In this document: positions 37,008 to 46,072 of the stretch, in pieces
How the letters are laid out: each line of letters begins with the position of its first letter
Numbering within the stretch: the first letter of the stretch is position 1
From: a bacterium
Lineage (GTDB): Bacteria; Myxococcota_A; UBA9160; UBA6930
DNA length: 59,926 bases
NCBI GenBank assembly: GCA_024226235.1
Contig: JAAELW010000109.1
Location: 1-59,926 of the forward strand
Reading direction: 5' to 3'
Position numbers and translations under genes: made by a program
Notes under the pieces: model-generated
Database searches by the model: none
What the model was told of the DNA's origin: nothing
What the model saw: the letters and a program-made list of their open reading frames with translations, nothing else

Positions 37008-38582
37008 CTAGATCGAAAGCTCGGACACACTCTTCTGGCCGGGATGGACCTCGTAGAGCAGCCGGGTCAATACGAGCGCGGTAAACACGCTGGTGAGGAT
37101 CCCCACGGAGAGGGTCACCGCAAAACCCCTGATCGGGCCGGTGCCGTAGCTGTAGAGGATGATCGCGGTGCCTAGCGTGGTGATGTTGGCATCGAGGATC
37201 GTCCAACGCGCCTTCTGGAAACCGGCCGCGATGGCAGCGCGCGGTGTGCGGCCCGCCCTCGCCTCCTCGCGAATCCGCTCGAAGATGATCACGTTGGCAT
37301 CCACCGCCATGCCGACGGTGAGCACGAGACCTGCGATACCGGGCACGGTCAATGTGCCCTCGAAGACCGACATCAGGCCGCCGATCATCAGCAGGTTCGC
37401 CAGCAGTGCAAGGCTCGCGTAGCCGCCAGAGAGCCGGTAGTAGCCGAGCATGAACACCACGATCACGAGCAGGCCGGCGATCGATGCACGCAGGCCGCGC
37501 TGGATCGAATCGGCGCCGAGCGCGGGCCCGATCGTGCGCTCCTCCTCGATTCGCAGCGGGATCGGCAACGCACCCGCACGCAGGATGATCGCCAGATCGG
37601 TTGCTTCCTGGGAGGTGAATCGCCCGGTGATCTGGCCATTTCGCGAGATCCTGGACTGAATGGTCGGTGCGCTGAAGACGCTCCCATCGAGAACGATGGC
37701 CAGCGGTTTCTGCAGGTTCGCTTCCGTCAGATCACCGAAGATCCGACCGCCCTCTGCATCCCAGGTGAAGGTGACGAGCCACTCGTTGCGGCGGTTGTCG
37801 AAGCCGACCCGCGCATCCGTCAGCCGCTCGCCCGTGATGCCCGCGTTCTCGGGCATCAAGTAGGCGTTCAAGACCCGGTTCGACTCCCTGTCTCTCTCGA
37901 AGCCGATGATCGTTCCCTCGGGCAGCCCGGATTCGTACTTCGCCCGCAGCAGCTCCTCCGTGAGCGCAATGTCCTGCACGATCTTGAACTCGAGGAAACC
38001 AGTCGTGCCCAGGACATCCGGGACCCGATCCATGCCCGGAATCTGGATCAGGATCCGATCCGCTCCCTGCTTGGTGATCACGGATTCCGGGATTCCCGTC
38101 TGCGGATCGTCGATCCGGCGTCTCAAGACCTCGAGGGCCTGCCCCATCGCCTCCCTTCGGACGCGGTCCCGGGTATCCGACGTCAACGTGAGAACGAACT
38201 CGGTCTCGTCCGGGCGCGCGATTTCGACCACTTCCCAGTCGGCCAGGAGCTCTTCGATCTTCGCAGCATCGGCCGGCGCAGACGGCTGGATGCGAAGTTC
38301 CTTCTCGGTGACGAGCAGCTTGACTCCGGTGACCCCAAGCTCGTCGAGCTCTCGTTCGATCCCGTCCTTCAGCGAGCTGAGCTCCCGATCGAGAGCCACC
38401 TCGAGATCCGGCGAGAGCACCATGTGGATCCCACCGCGCAGGTCGAGACCGAGGCGAACACCGTCATCGGGCAGCCACCAGGCTGCCTCGCGCTGCTGCT
38501 GGTCGAAGAAGCCACCGACCGCCAACCAGGCGAGTGACAGGATCAGGGCCAACACGGCCCCGAGACGCAGCCGCAGGCTCAT
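37008..38582 (-). CDS. secD: Protein translocase subunit SecD
   Basis: A 524-residue SecD: first segment, large periplasmic P1 region starting GLDLRGGIHMVL, and five more membrane segments. The proton-related D and R residues lie in VLTVGMAVDANVIIFERIREE. Stop-start spacing to secF is 9 bp, and its ATG overlaps the yajC stop by 4 bp. Confidence 0.97.
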   Translation of the reverse strand: MSLRLRLGAVLALILSLAWLAVGGFFDQQQREAAWWLPDDGVRLGLDLRGGIHMVLSPDLEVALDRELSSLKDGIERELDELGVTGVKLLVTEKELRIQPSAPADAAKIEELLADWEVVEIARPDETEFVLTLTSDTRDRVRREAMGQALEVLRRRIDDPQTGIPESVITKQGADRILIQIPGMDRVPDVLGTTGFLEFKIVQDIALTEELLRAKYESGLPEGTIIGFERDRESNRVLNAYLMPENAGITGERLTDARVGFDNRRNEWLVTFTWDAEGGRIFGDLTEANLQKPLAIVLDGSVFSAPTIQSRISRNGQITGRFTSQEATDLAIILRAGALPIPLRIEEERTIGPALGADSIQRGLRASIAGLLVIVVFMLGYYRLSGGYASLALLANLLMIGGLMSVFEGTLTVPGIAGLVLTVGMAVDANVIIFERIREEARAGRTPRAAIAAGFQKARWTILDANITTLGTAIILYSYGTGPIRGFAVTLSVGILTSVFTALVLTRLLYEVHPGQKSVSELSI

Positions 38583-38905
38583 TCCGAAGTTCCCTTCGTC
38601 TCGATCTTCCGCTCGATGCGGCCGCGATCGATCTTGACCCTCAACTGGCCCTTCTGGGTGCCCACATCGAGGGTCACGACCTCATCCGAGCTGCCGACGA
38701 CCTCGCCGTGCAGGCCACCGCTCGTCACCACCCGGTCGCCCTTCTGGACCGCCTTGAGCATCTCGTCGTGCTCCTTCTGCTTCTTCTGCTGCGGGCGGAT
38801 CAGCAGGAAGTAGAAGATCAGGAAGATCAATGCCATCGGGAACAGGAACTCGAAGGCGCTCCCACCACCCGGGGCCTGGAGCAGGATCGGGCCAATGCCA
38901 ACCAT
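38579..38905 (-). CDS. yajC: Preprotein translocase subunit YajC
   Basis: A 108-residue protein with one membrane segment (FLFPMALIFLIFYFLLI), then RPQQKKQKEHDEML and KGDRVVTSGGLHGEVV, the family signature. Part of the SecDF-YajC complex. It overlaps secD by 4 nt and follows metK by 3 nt. Confidence 0.95.
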   Translation of the reverse strand: MVGIGPILLQAPGGGSAFEFLFPMALIFLIFYFLLIRPQQKKQKEHDEMLKAVQKGDRVVTSGGLHGEVVGSSDEVVTLDVGTQKGQLRVKIDRGRIERKIETKGTSE

Positions 38906-38908
38906 GGC

Positions 38909-40063
38909 CTAGGAGTCTCCCCGGATCGCGTCGGCCTTGGTGGTGGCTTCCCAGGGGAAGCCTTCCCGGCCGAAGTGCCCGTGATAGGACGTGGGCCGGT
39001 AGATCGGTGCACGCAGGCCGAGCGCATCGATGATCCCGGCTGGAGTCAGGTCGAAGTGCTTGCGCACCAGCCGTTCGAGCTCGACCCGATCGGCCGCGCT
39101 GGTGTCGAAGGTATCGACCCGGATGGAGACCGGCTCGGCCACCCCGATGGCGTAGGCCAACTGCACCTCGCAGCGGGTCGCCACACCGGCCGCCACCAGA
39201 TTCTTTGCGACCCAGCGAGCCGCGTAGGCGCCACTGCGGTCGACCTTGCTCGGGTCCTTGCCGGAGAAGGCGCCTCCACCGTGGCGACCCATGCCGCCAT
39301 AGGTATCGACGATGATCTTGCGGCCAGTCACTCCAGCGTCGCCCATCGGGCCACCCACCACGAAGCGCCCGGTCGGGTTCACGTGGAATATGGTGTCGTC
39401 GTCGAGCAGATCCGCCCGCAACGTTGGACGGATCACCTGCTCGGCGATCTCCTTCTTCAGTTGTTCATGGCTGACATCCGGTGAGTGCTGAGTGGAGAGC
39501 ACGACCGTGGAAATGCGCACCGGTACATCGTCTTCGTACTCGATCGAAACCTGGCTCTTGGCATCCGGCCGCAGGTAGTCGAGCTCGCCGCTCTCGAGTT
39601 TTCCGCGGTGCGCCTCGATCAACTGGTGCGAGAAGTGGATCGGCGCGGGCATCAGCTCGGGCGTCTCGGTGCAGGCGTAACCGAACATCATCCCCTGGTC
39701 GCCAGCACCCTGCTCCTTGTGGAGGCCCTCGCCCTCGCTCACGCCCTGCGAGATGTCCGGCGACTGCTGGCCCAGTGCGATCTGCACGGCGCAGGTCGCG
39801 GCGTCGAAGCCCATCTCGGAGCTCGTGTAGCCAATGTCGTGGACCACGCTGCGGATCAGCGGCGCCAGCTCCACCTGGGCATTGGTCGTCACCTCGCCGG
39901 CGATCAACACCAGGCCGGTCGTGGTGAGCGTCTCACAGGCGACCCGTGAATTGGGATCCTGGGTGAGCATCGCATCCAGTACCGCGTCCGAGACCTGGTC
40001 GCAGAGCTTGTCCGGGTGGCCCATCGAGACGGATTCAGACGTAAAGACGGAACGAGCAGCCAT
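38909..40063 (-). CDS. metK: S-adenosylmethionine synthetase
   Basis: A 384-residue enzyme, the family's standard length, from ATG 40063 with AAGGAGT at 7-nt spacing; an ATG one codon upstream is also possible. [27 protein letters not shown] and [16 protein letters not shown] are ATP/Mg signatures. Makes SAM from methionine and ATP. Immediately upstream on the same strand lies ptsH after a 159-bp gap that shows no recognisable riboswitch. Confidence 0.97.
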   Translation of the reverse strand: MAARSVFTSESVSMGHPDKLCDQVSDAVLDAMLTQDPNSRVACETLTTTGLVLIAGEVTTNAQVELAPLIRSVVHDIGYTSSEMGFDAATCAVQIALGQQSPDISQGVSEGEGLHKEQGAGDQGMMFGYACTETPELMPAPIHFSHQLIEAHRGKLESGELDYLRPDAKSQVSIEYEDDVPVRISTVVLSTQHSPDVSHEQLKKEIAEQVIRPTLRADLLDDDTIFHVNPTGRFVVGGPMGDAGVTGRKIIVDTYGGMGRHGGGAFSGKDPSKVDRSGAYAARWVAKNLVAAGVATRCEVQLAYAIGVAEPVSIRVDTFDTSAADRVELERLVRKHFDLTPAGIIDALGLRAPIYRPTSYHGHFGREGFPWEATTKADAIRGDS

Positions 40064-40222
40064 CATTGGACTCCTTGAAGAGCGGGGCCAGACGGGGGCA
40101 GGCCAACCGCGGCGGCTTTGTGGCGGGCGCGGAGCGTAGAAGAAGGGGGTGAGGAGGGCAACGAAAACGGGGGGATACGGGGATGGAGGCATCTCGAGGG
40201 AGGTCTTGGGGTCAGAGGGGGG

Positions 40223-40498
40223 TCAGCTGGGGAGTTCGGAGCGTTCGATCAGTGCGCCCAGGGCCTCGATGGCGTCGGCTGCGTCTTGGCCTTCGGCCCG
40301 GAGTCGCAGGGGGGTGCCCTGGGAGGCCGCCAAGGAGAGGAGGGAAAGGACGCTCAGGCCGCTGACCCATTCGCCACCGCGGGAGACCTGGACCTCGGCA
40401 TCGAAGCGTCCGGCCAGGTTTGCGAACTCGCCGGCTGGACGAGCATGGAGACCGAGTTCACTGGCCACCACGAACACCTTCTCGACGGGGTCACTCAT
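40223..40498 (-). CDS. ptsH: HPr phosphocarrier protein
   Basis: A 91-residue HPr. GLHARPA carries the phosphoryl-accepting His18; Ser49 in GLSVLSLLSL is aligned with the HprK target serine. With HprK two genes away, both phosphorylation sites may be used. No EI gene is in the window. The ATG overlaps the EIIA-Man stop by 4 nt. Confidence 0.94.
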   Translation of the reverse strand: MSDPVEKVFVVASELGLHARPAGEFANLAGRFDAEVQVSRGGEWVSGLSVLSLLSLAASQGTPLRLRAEGQDAADAIEALGALIERSELPS

Positions 40499-40923
40499 CC
40501 TCCGGCAGGATCCGGCGAGCCCAACGGGTCGGGGATGAGCTCGCTCGCGACCTTGATGTCACGCTGGCCATAGTCGCGGATCTTGCGGGCCAGGGCCTCG
40601 AGGGGCGGCGGATCGTTCCAGGTGGCGAGCTTGATCAGCATCGGGAGGTTGACGCCGGTCACCACCTCGACCCGGTGCTCGTCCAGGAAGGAAAGGGCGA
40701 TGTTCGAAGGCGTGCCTCCGAACATGTCCGTCAGGATCAGCACACCTTCACCCCGATCGACTTCTTCCAGCTGCTCGGCAATCGCAGCGCGCATTTCGTC
40801 GACCGTTTGCTTGGGCTCGATCCCTACCGCCCGGAACGGCGGGGCCTCGGGCACGATCAACCGCAGGGCCTGGAGCATCTCTTCGCCAAGCCGATAGTGG
40901 GACACGATCATCACGCCAATCAT
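40495..40923 (-). CDS. PTS EIIA, mannose (Man) family
   Basis: A 142-residue protein starting at ATG 40923 (MIGVMIVSHYRLGEE), with GGAGAG upstream. The active His9 in VSHYRLG and LTDMFGGTPSNIAL are the EIIA-Man signatures. No IIB, IIC or IID genes follow, so it likely serves signalling and not sugar uptake. It sits between rapZ and ptsH on the minus strand. Confidence 0.88.
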   Translation of the reverse strand: MIGVMIVSHYRLGEEMLQALRLIVPEAPPFRAVGIEPKQTVDEMRAAIAEQLEEVDRGEGVLILTDMFGGTPSNIALSFLDEHRVEVVTGVNLPMLIKLATWNDPPPLEALARKIRDYGQRDIKVASELIPDPLGSPDPAGG

Positions 40924-40957
40924 CAAGTCGCTCTCTCCATTTCGGAAGCCGCGCTGT

Positions 40958-41827
40958 TCATGTGCTCTTGCTGACATCGCGATGGGTCACGTTCACTTCT
41001 CGGCCCAGCTCATCGAGCCAGCCATGCAGTGCCTCGACGATGGCCACCGAGCGGTGCCGGCCGCCCGTGCAGCCGACCCCCACCGTAAGATAGGCCTTCC
41101 CCTCGTCGTCGTAGCACGGGAGCAGGAAATCGAGCAGTTGGTGAAGATGGCTCAGCAACGCGCCGGTTCTCTGATCCTTCATCACGAACGCCGCAACCGG
41201 CTCGTCCTGGCCGGTTCCGTGCCGCAGACCGGCTTCGAAGTGGGGGTTCGGAAGGAAGCGCACATCGAAGAGCAGCTCGGCGGCAGTGGGCACTCCGTAG
41301 CGGAAGCCGAAGGAGGTCAGATTGACGATCGTCCGACGGGTGTGGCCCGCAACGGCACCGACGACAGTTTCGCGCAGCTCGTGGACGTTCAGGTCGCTGG
41401 AATCGACGGTGACGTCCGCAAGCCTGGAGACATCGGCCAGCAGCTCGCGCTCGGTCTCGATGCCTTTCGTGACGGAGCCTTCCTGGGCCAAGGGGTGCAC
41501 CCGACGCGTCTCGCGGTAGCGATTCACCAACACGTCATTGGCACATTCCAGGAAAACGACCGTGACCGCCGCACCGGACCTCCGCAGGTCCTCCACCACC
41601 GCCGGGATGGCATTCAGGAACGCGCTCTCCCGGGCGTCGATGGCGAGCGCAACCTTCGTGATCGGAGGCGTCGAGCCGGCGCACAAGTCGAGGAACTGAG
41701 GCGTGAGCGGAGCGGGCAGGTTGTCCACGCAGTAGAACGAGAGATCCTCGAGCGCAGCCATCGCCGTGCTCTTGCCACTTCCCGACAGTCCGCTGACGAA
41801 GATGATCCTCTGATCGGCGGCGTTCAT
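40958..41827 (-). CDS. rapZ: RapZ family RNase adapter/nucleotide-binding protein
   Basis: A 289-residue protein. Walker A GLSGSGKS is near the N-terminus, and the RapZ-type C-terminal domain has VGCTGGRHRSV, the conserved signature. In Escherichia coli it delivers a small RNA to RNase E under cell-wall sugar control; here it sits among PTS genes. The ATG shares bases with the HprK stop (TGATG). A GTG one codon before is also possible. Confidence 0.94.
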   Translation of the reverse strand: MNAADQRIIFVSGLSGSGKSTAMAALEDLSFYCVDNLPAPLTPQFLDLCAGSTPPITKVALAIDARESAFLNAIPAVVEDLRRSGAAVTVVFLECANDVLVNRYRETRRVHPLAQEGSVTKGIETERELLADVSRLADVTVDSSDLNVHELRETVVGAVAGHTRRTIVNLTSFGFRYGVPTAAELLFDVRFLPNPHFEAGLRHGTGQDEPVAAFVMKDQRTGALLSHLHQLLDFLLPCYDDEGKAYLTVGVGCTGGRHRSVAIVEALHGWLDELGREVNVTHRDVSKST

Positions 41828-42336
41828 CACGTCCCCGCTCGGAAGCGCTGGTCGAATCGCTCCGCTGCGCTTCCGTGCAAGCTCCGCTGGAGATGGTCGC
41901 GCACGGCGACCTCGACCAGCGTGGCCATGCTTCCAGACGGCCGTACGGGCAGGATCACCGCCGGCAACTCCAGACCTGCGACGCGTTCCCGGGGTCGATC
42001 GTGACCGATGCGCTCGTAGGCCTCACCATCCCGCCAGTGCTCCATGCGGCAGATCAGCTCGATCCGTGCCCGATCGACAACGGCCTTCTCACCGAACAGC
42101 TCGGGCACGTAGAGCAGACCGATGCCGCGAATCTCCATATGGTGACGAATCAGCTCCGGAGACCCACCTGTCAGGAAGCCGTCGTCGCCCACCTCGATCT
42201 CCACCACGTCGTCCGCCACCAGGCAGTGGCCCCGCTGGATCAGCTCGAGGGCGGTCTCACTCTTCCCGACACCGCTTGGGCCCCGAATCAAGACGCCGAC
42301 ACCATGCACCCGGACCAGCACAGCGTGGATCCGCAC
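41827..42336 (-). CDS. hprK: HPr kinase/phosphorylase, short form
   Basis: About 169 residues and so only the catalytic half: Walker A GPSGVGKSE, the GHCLVADD acidic motif, and the family signature MEIRGIGLL. The N-terminal domain of the roughly 310-residue Firmicutes enzyme is absent, as in several proteobacterial forms. It should phosphorylate HPr on the serine. Start is uncertain: GTG 42336, with the frame open upstream into ptsN. Overlaps rapZ at the stop (TGATG). Confidence 0.88.
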   Translation of the reverse strand: MRIHAVLVRVHGVGVLIRGPSGVGKSETALELIQRGHCLVADDVVEIEVGDDGFLTGGSPELIRHHMEIRGIGLLYVPELFGEKAVVDRARIELICRMEHWRDGEAYERIGHDRPRERVAGLELPAVILPVRPSGSMATLVEVAVRDHLQRSLHGSAAERFDQRFRAGT

Positions 42337-42368
42337 CAGCTCGCGATCCGCCCCGGTGCCGTCGCCGC

Positions 42369-42830
42369 TCAGAACTTCCCGTCCTCTTCGCGGATCGCCT
42401 GGAGGATGTCCTCCCGGGTCGAGGCCTCCTCGAGCGCCTTGCGGAACGACGCGTCTCGGAAGAACCGCGAGATGCGGGCCAGAGCCTTCAGGTGCTGCCC
42501 CCCGGAGTGCTCCGGCACCACCAACAGGAAGAACAGGTGGGTCTTCTGGCCGTCGATCGAGTGAAAATCCACCCCGACCTGGCTGCGAGCAAAGGAGGCC
42601 ACCAGCCGGGAAAGGCCGGGGAGCTTGCCATGAGGGATGGCCACGCCATCGCCGATTCCCGTGCTCTGGAGGGCTTCCCGCTCGGTCAGGACCTGGTGGA
42701 GGCGCTCCGCTTCGAGAGCGGGCTCCGCCTCCGCCAGCCGTTGCGCGAGTTCCAGCAGGACCGCGCCCTTCTCGTGCGCTTCGATATCCAGGATCACGGC
42801 GTCCTGGACAAGGATGTCCATGATCTTCAT
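42369..42830 (-). CDS. ptsN: PTS EIIA-Ntr
   Basis: A 153-residue EIIA of the nitrogen (fructose-like) type. The active His is in GVAIPHGKL, and LFFLLVVPEHSGGQHLKAL is a strong family match. It usually tunes potassium, phosphate or sigma-54-linked physiology through its phosphorylation state. It is 28 bp downstream of rpoN. Confidence 0.94.
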   Translation of the reverse strand: MKIMDILVQDAVILDIEAHEKGAVLLELAQRLAEAEPALEAERLHQVLTEREALQSTGIGDGVAIPHGKLPGLSRLVASFARSQVGVDFHSIDGQKTHLFFLLVVPEHSGGQHLKALARISRFFRDASFRKALEEASTREDILQAIREEDGKF

Positions 42831-42858
42831 GGGGGTCTCCCGGGCAGCGGCGCCGAAG

Positions 42859-44319
42859 CTAGCCGACCTGCCGTCTTCGCGTCGAGGAGAGGATATTCAT
42901 GGATTCCCGGTACTTCGTCACCGTCCGCCGGGCAATATCGATATTGGCCGTCTTGAGCATTTCCGCAATCCGCTGGTCCGACAGCGGCCGACGACCATCC
43001 TCGTTCCTGATGATCTTCTTGATCTTCGCCTTGACGCTCTCGCTGGCGATCGCTTCTCCCTGGACCCGATTGATGCTCGAGTTGAAGAAGTACTTGAGTT
43101 CGAAAATGCCCTGGGGCGTGTGGCAATACTTGTTCGTGGTGACCCGACTGACGGTGGATTCGTGCATGCCGATGTCATCGGCGACGTCCCGCAGGTTGAG
43201 CGGCTTCAGGTAGGCGACGCCGCGTTCGAAGAATTCGCGCTGGTGACGGATGATGCTCTCCATCACCCGGTAGATCGTGCGCTGGCGCTGGTGGATCGAT
43301 TTGATCAGCCACATCGCTGCGCGGACCTTCTCCTGAACGTAGGTGCGCGTCTCCTGCTCGACCGAGCGATCCTTGGCCAGTACGTCGCGGTAGAGGTTGT
43401 TGATCTTGAGCTTCGGCAGCCCGTCCTCGTTCAACACGATGTGGAACTCGTCGGCCACCTTGTAGACGTAGATGTCCGGCGTGATGTAGATCGGCTCATC
43501 ACCGCCGTACGCACGCCCTGGCCGGGGTTCGAGCTGAGCGACCACCCTCGCCGCAGCGGCCGCCTCCTCGACGCTGATCATCAGCTCCCGGGCGATGCGT
43601 CGGAAGTCGCGCTTCTGCAATGCATCGAGGTACTGATCGATCAGTGTACGAACGATCGGGTCCTTGATGCAGAGCGGGCCGAGTTGGTTGAGCAGGCATT
43701 CGCGCAGATCGCGCGCCGCGACACCGGGCGGATCCAGGCGTTGCACCCGCTCGAGCGCCTGCTCCACCTCTTTCTCGTCGATCCCCGATTGTCGTGCGAT
43801 CTCTTCAATCGACGAACGGAGGTAGCCCTTCTCGTCGAGATTCCCGAGGATCCAGCCCGCTGCGGCCTTCTCCGCGTCCGTGAAGGTAGATAGGCCGATC
43901 TGCCACTCCAGATGATCCTGGAGCGATTCGCGCTTGGTCAGCGTGGCTTCGAAACCCGGGCGTTCGTCGTCGTCGCGGATGACGCCGGTCCCCATGCCGG
44001 TCTGGGGATACGCATCGATGTAGTTCTGCCAATCGATGTCCGAAATCTTCTCGGCGTCAGACGCCTCCCGCGAATCACTCGCATCCCCGGAGGCTTCGGC
44101 AGGCGCGTTGTCCGGCGCCTCCTCTTCACGGCCCACGTCCTTGGGAAGCTCCTCATCGATCTCGAGCACCTCGAGGACCGGATTCTCCTGAAGTTCCTGC
44201 TGGACGGTCTGCTCGAGCTCGAGCCGCGAGAGCTGAAGAAGCTTGATCGCCTGCTGCAGCTGGGGTGTCATCACCAGCTGCTGGGACATCTTCAGCTGGA
44301 GCTTGAGCTCGATACCCAT
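42859..44319 (-). CDS. rpoN: RNA polymerase sigma-54 factor
   Basis: A 486-residue RpoN. N-terminal activator-binding part (LKMSQQLVMTPQLQQAIKLL), an acidic region, core-binding and HTH regions (HESTVSRVTTNKYCHTPQG), and the RpoN box ARRTVTKYRE near the end. Its presence means that -24/-12 promoters exist in this genome. Follows lptB by 23 bp. Confidence 0.97.
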   Translation of the reverse strand: MGIELKLQLKMSQQLVMTPQLQQAIKLLQLSRLELEQTVQQELQENPVLEVLEIDEELPKDVGREEEAPDNAPAEASGDASDSREASDAEKISDIDWQNYIDAYPQTGMGTGVIRDDDERPGFEATLTKRESLQDHLEWQIGLSTFTDAEKAAAGWILGNLDEKGYLRSSIEEIARQSGIDEKEVEQALERVQRLDPPGVAARDLRECLLNQLGPLCIKDPIVRTLIDQYLDALQKRDFRRIARELMISVEEAAAAARVVAQLEPRPGRAYGGDEPIYITPDIYVYKVADEFHIVLNEDGLPKLKINNLYRDVLAKDRSVEQETRTYVQEKVRAAMWLIKSIHQRQRTIYRVMESIIRHQREFFERGVAYLKPLNLRDVADDIGMHESTVSRVTTNKYCHTPQGIFELKYFFNSSINRVQGEAIASESVKAKIKKIIRNEDGRRPLSDQRIAEMLKTANIDIARRTVTKYRESMNILSSTRRRQVG

Positions 44320-44342
44320 GGGTTCAGCAGTTTCCCTTGCGC

Positions 44343-45074
44343 CTAGCGGAGCTGGAAGTTCTCGCCCAGGTAGATCTCGCGAACCTCGGGGTCGCTTGCG
44401 ATCTCATCAGGCGTGCCGTGTCGGATGATCCGACCGTCTTTGATGATGTAGGCGCGGTCACAGATCTCGAGCGTCTCGCGAACTTTGTGCTCGGTAATCA
44501 CGATGCCAATGCCTCGCAGCTTGAGCTGCTCGATGATCTTCTGGATGTCGATCACTGCAATCGGGTCGATTCCGGTGAACGGCTCATCCAGCAACAGGAA
44601 TTTCGGATCCAGGACCAGAGCCCGAGCGATTTCGACCCGCCTCCGTTCGCCACCGGAGAGCGAGTCCGCCCGCTGCCCTGCCTTATCGGTAATCCCTAGC
44701 TCCGACAACAGCTGTTCCAGACGTTCGCGACGCCTCGCCGAATCCGACTCCACGGTCTCCAAAATGGCGTTCACGTTGTCGGCCACTGAGAGCTTCTTGA
44801 AGATCGAGGGCTCCTGAGGCAAATACACCACGCCCAGGCGTGCTCTCTGAAACATCGGCAGCTCGGTGACGTCCTGATCGCCCAGGATCACCCTGCCGGC
44901 AGTCGGCCGGATGCCACCCACGATCATGTTGAACGTGGTCGTCTTCCCTGCACCGTTGGGTCCGAGCAGCCCGACGATCTCGCCCGGGTGGATCTGCAGG
45001 TCGAGCCCATCCACCACATTGCGATCGCCATAGCGCTTGGTGATCCCCTGGGTCGTGATGCGAGCTTGGCTCAT
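44343..45074 (-). CDS. lptB: LPS export ABC ATPase LptB
   Basis: A 243-residue ABC ATPase from ATG 45074, which overlaps the LptA stop (ATGA). Walker A GPNGAGKTT, ABC signature LSGGERRRVEIA, and Walker B FLLLDEPFTGID. Powers lipopolysaccharide extraction with LptFG. The position between lptA and rpoN is the typical proteobacterial arrangement. Confidence 0.96.
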   Translation of the reverse strand: MSQARITTQGITKRYGDRNVVDGLDLQIHPGEIVGLLGPNGAGKTTTFNMIVGGIRPTAGRVILGDQDVTELPMFQRARLGVVYLPQEPSIFKKLSVADNVNAILETVESDSARRRERLEQLLSELGITDKAGQRADSLSGGERRRVEIARALVLDPKFLLLDEPFTGIDPIAVIDIQKIIEQLKLRGIGIVITEHKVRETLEICDRAYIIKDGRIIRHGTPDEIASDPEVREIYLGENFQLR

Positions 45075-46072
45075 TGACCACCCCCGGCGACCTGCCCGTC
45101 GCTGCAGCCGGGCTCGTCGGGTCGGATTTGTACGTCTGCGGCACCCTCGACATGCATGACTTCGGTATCGAGGTGGAATGTGATCATCTCGCCGCGCACC
45201 CGATCGCAGCCCTGTTCCAACTCCGCGAGCTTGCCGGTGCACTCCACCCGCTGATCCGCGCGGTAGAAGATCGCCTTTGTGCAGTGGGCCACGCGATCGG
45301 TCTGTTCGAGTTGCACGCGGCCCGTCGCCACCATGCGATCCGGCGAGCTGCTTCCAGGCGGGTAGAACGCCACCATCTTGTTGGAGAGGACCGTCAAATC
45401 ATCCTGCACTGCGCGAACGTTGCCGCGGAAGATGAACTTGCGGCGGTCGCCCTCACTGAGCGACTCGAGCTGATCGGCCTTGATCGAGATCGGGCTCTTG
45501 TCGGAGTAGCGCTCACCACTCGCGCCCGATGCCACCGGCGCAGTGGCTGTGGCAGTGGGCGGTCGGCTCGCGACCTGGGGCGCTACGGCCCCCCCCTCTC
45601 CAACCCGCTCCACGACCTGCTCGGCCAGCGCCTCGATGGCGCGACCGAGGTCCTCGACGCGGGTCACTTCTTCGACGAGAGGCCCTCCGAGCATGTTGCC
45701 CGCCGCATCGTAGAGCCGCGCATCCACCGACAAGGAGCGTCCGAGCCGCGTCGTCTTGCCGACCACGATCGCTGCGACGGCGGCCTCTTTCGCCCAGCCG
45801 ACGGCCTCCTGGGCCGACGCCACGGATGTCGGAGCCACACCCATTTCGGACGGGCCGACCACCCTTTCGACACCGCGAGTGCCCAACCGCTGGGCCAGCC
45901 GTGTCGCCACATCCGGAACGACCTGACCTCGCGCCGCGACCCTCTCGAATGCCGTGACGCCGATTGCAACCTCAGCCGAAGCGGGTGCAACAAGTGCGGC
46001 AAGCCCCATGAACACCAACATGCCTGACACTCGCATCGTCACGAATCGCTGTATCATCTTCCCGTCCTTCAT
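45071..46072 (-). CDS. lptA: LptA-type protein with extra N-terminal FlgO/CsgG-like domain
   Basis: A 333-residue exported protein. A signal peptide (to about 33) precedes an alpha/beta domain (about 34-165) resembling FlgO/CsgG-like or TolB N-terminal modules: VAIGVTAFERV, VATRLAQRLGTRGVERVV, AAIVVGKTTRLGRSLSVDARLYD. A Pro/Ala/Thr-rich linker follows, then an OstA/LptA-like beta-strand domain (about 195-320: PISIKADQLE, FRGNVRAVQDDLTVLSNKM, VQLEQTDRVAH). LptA usually is about 180 residues. Overlaps lptC and lptB by 4 nt each. Confidence 0.85.
   Translation of the reverse strand: MKDGKMIQRFVTMRVSGMLVFMGLAALVAPASAEVAIGVTAFERVAARGQVVPDVATRLAQRLGTRGVERVVGPSEMGVAPTSVASAQEAVGWAKEAAVAAIVVGKTTRLGRSLSVDARLYDAAGNMLGGPLVEEVTRVEDLGRAIEALAEQVVERVGEGGAVAPQVASRPPTATATAPVASGASGERYSDKSPISIKADQLESLSEGDRRKFIFRGNVRAVQDDLTVLSNKMVAFYPPGSSSPDRMVATGRVQLEQTDRVAHCTKAIFYRADQRVECTGKLAELEQGCDRVRGEMITFHLDTEVMHVEGAADVQIRPDEPGCSDGQVAGGGQ

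Noticed and set aside
40064-40222. SAM or SAH riboswitch before metK
   Set aside because: The leader is pyrimidine-rich on the minus strand and shows no conserved riboswitch core that I can recognise.
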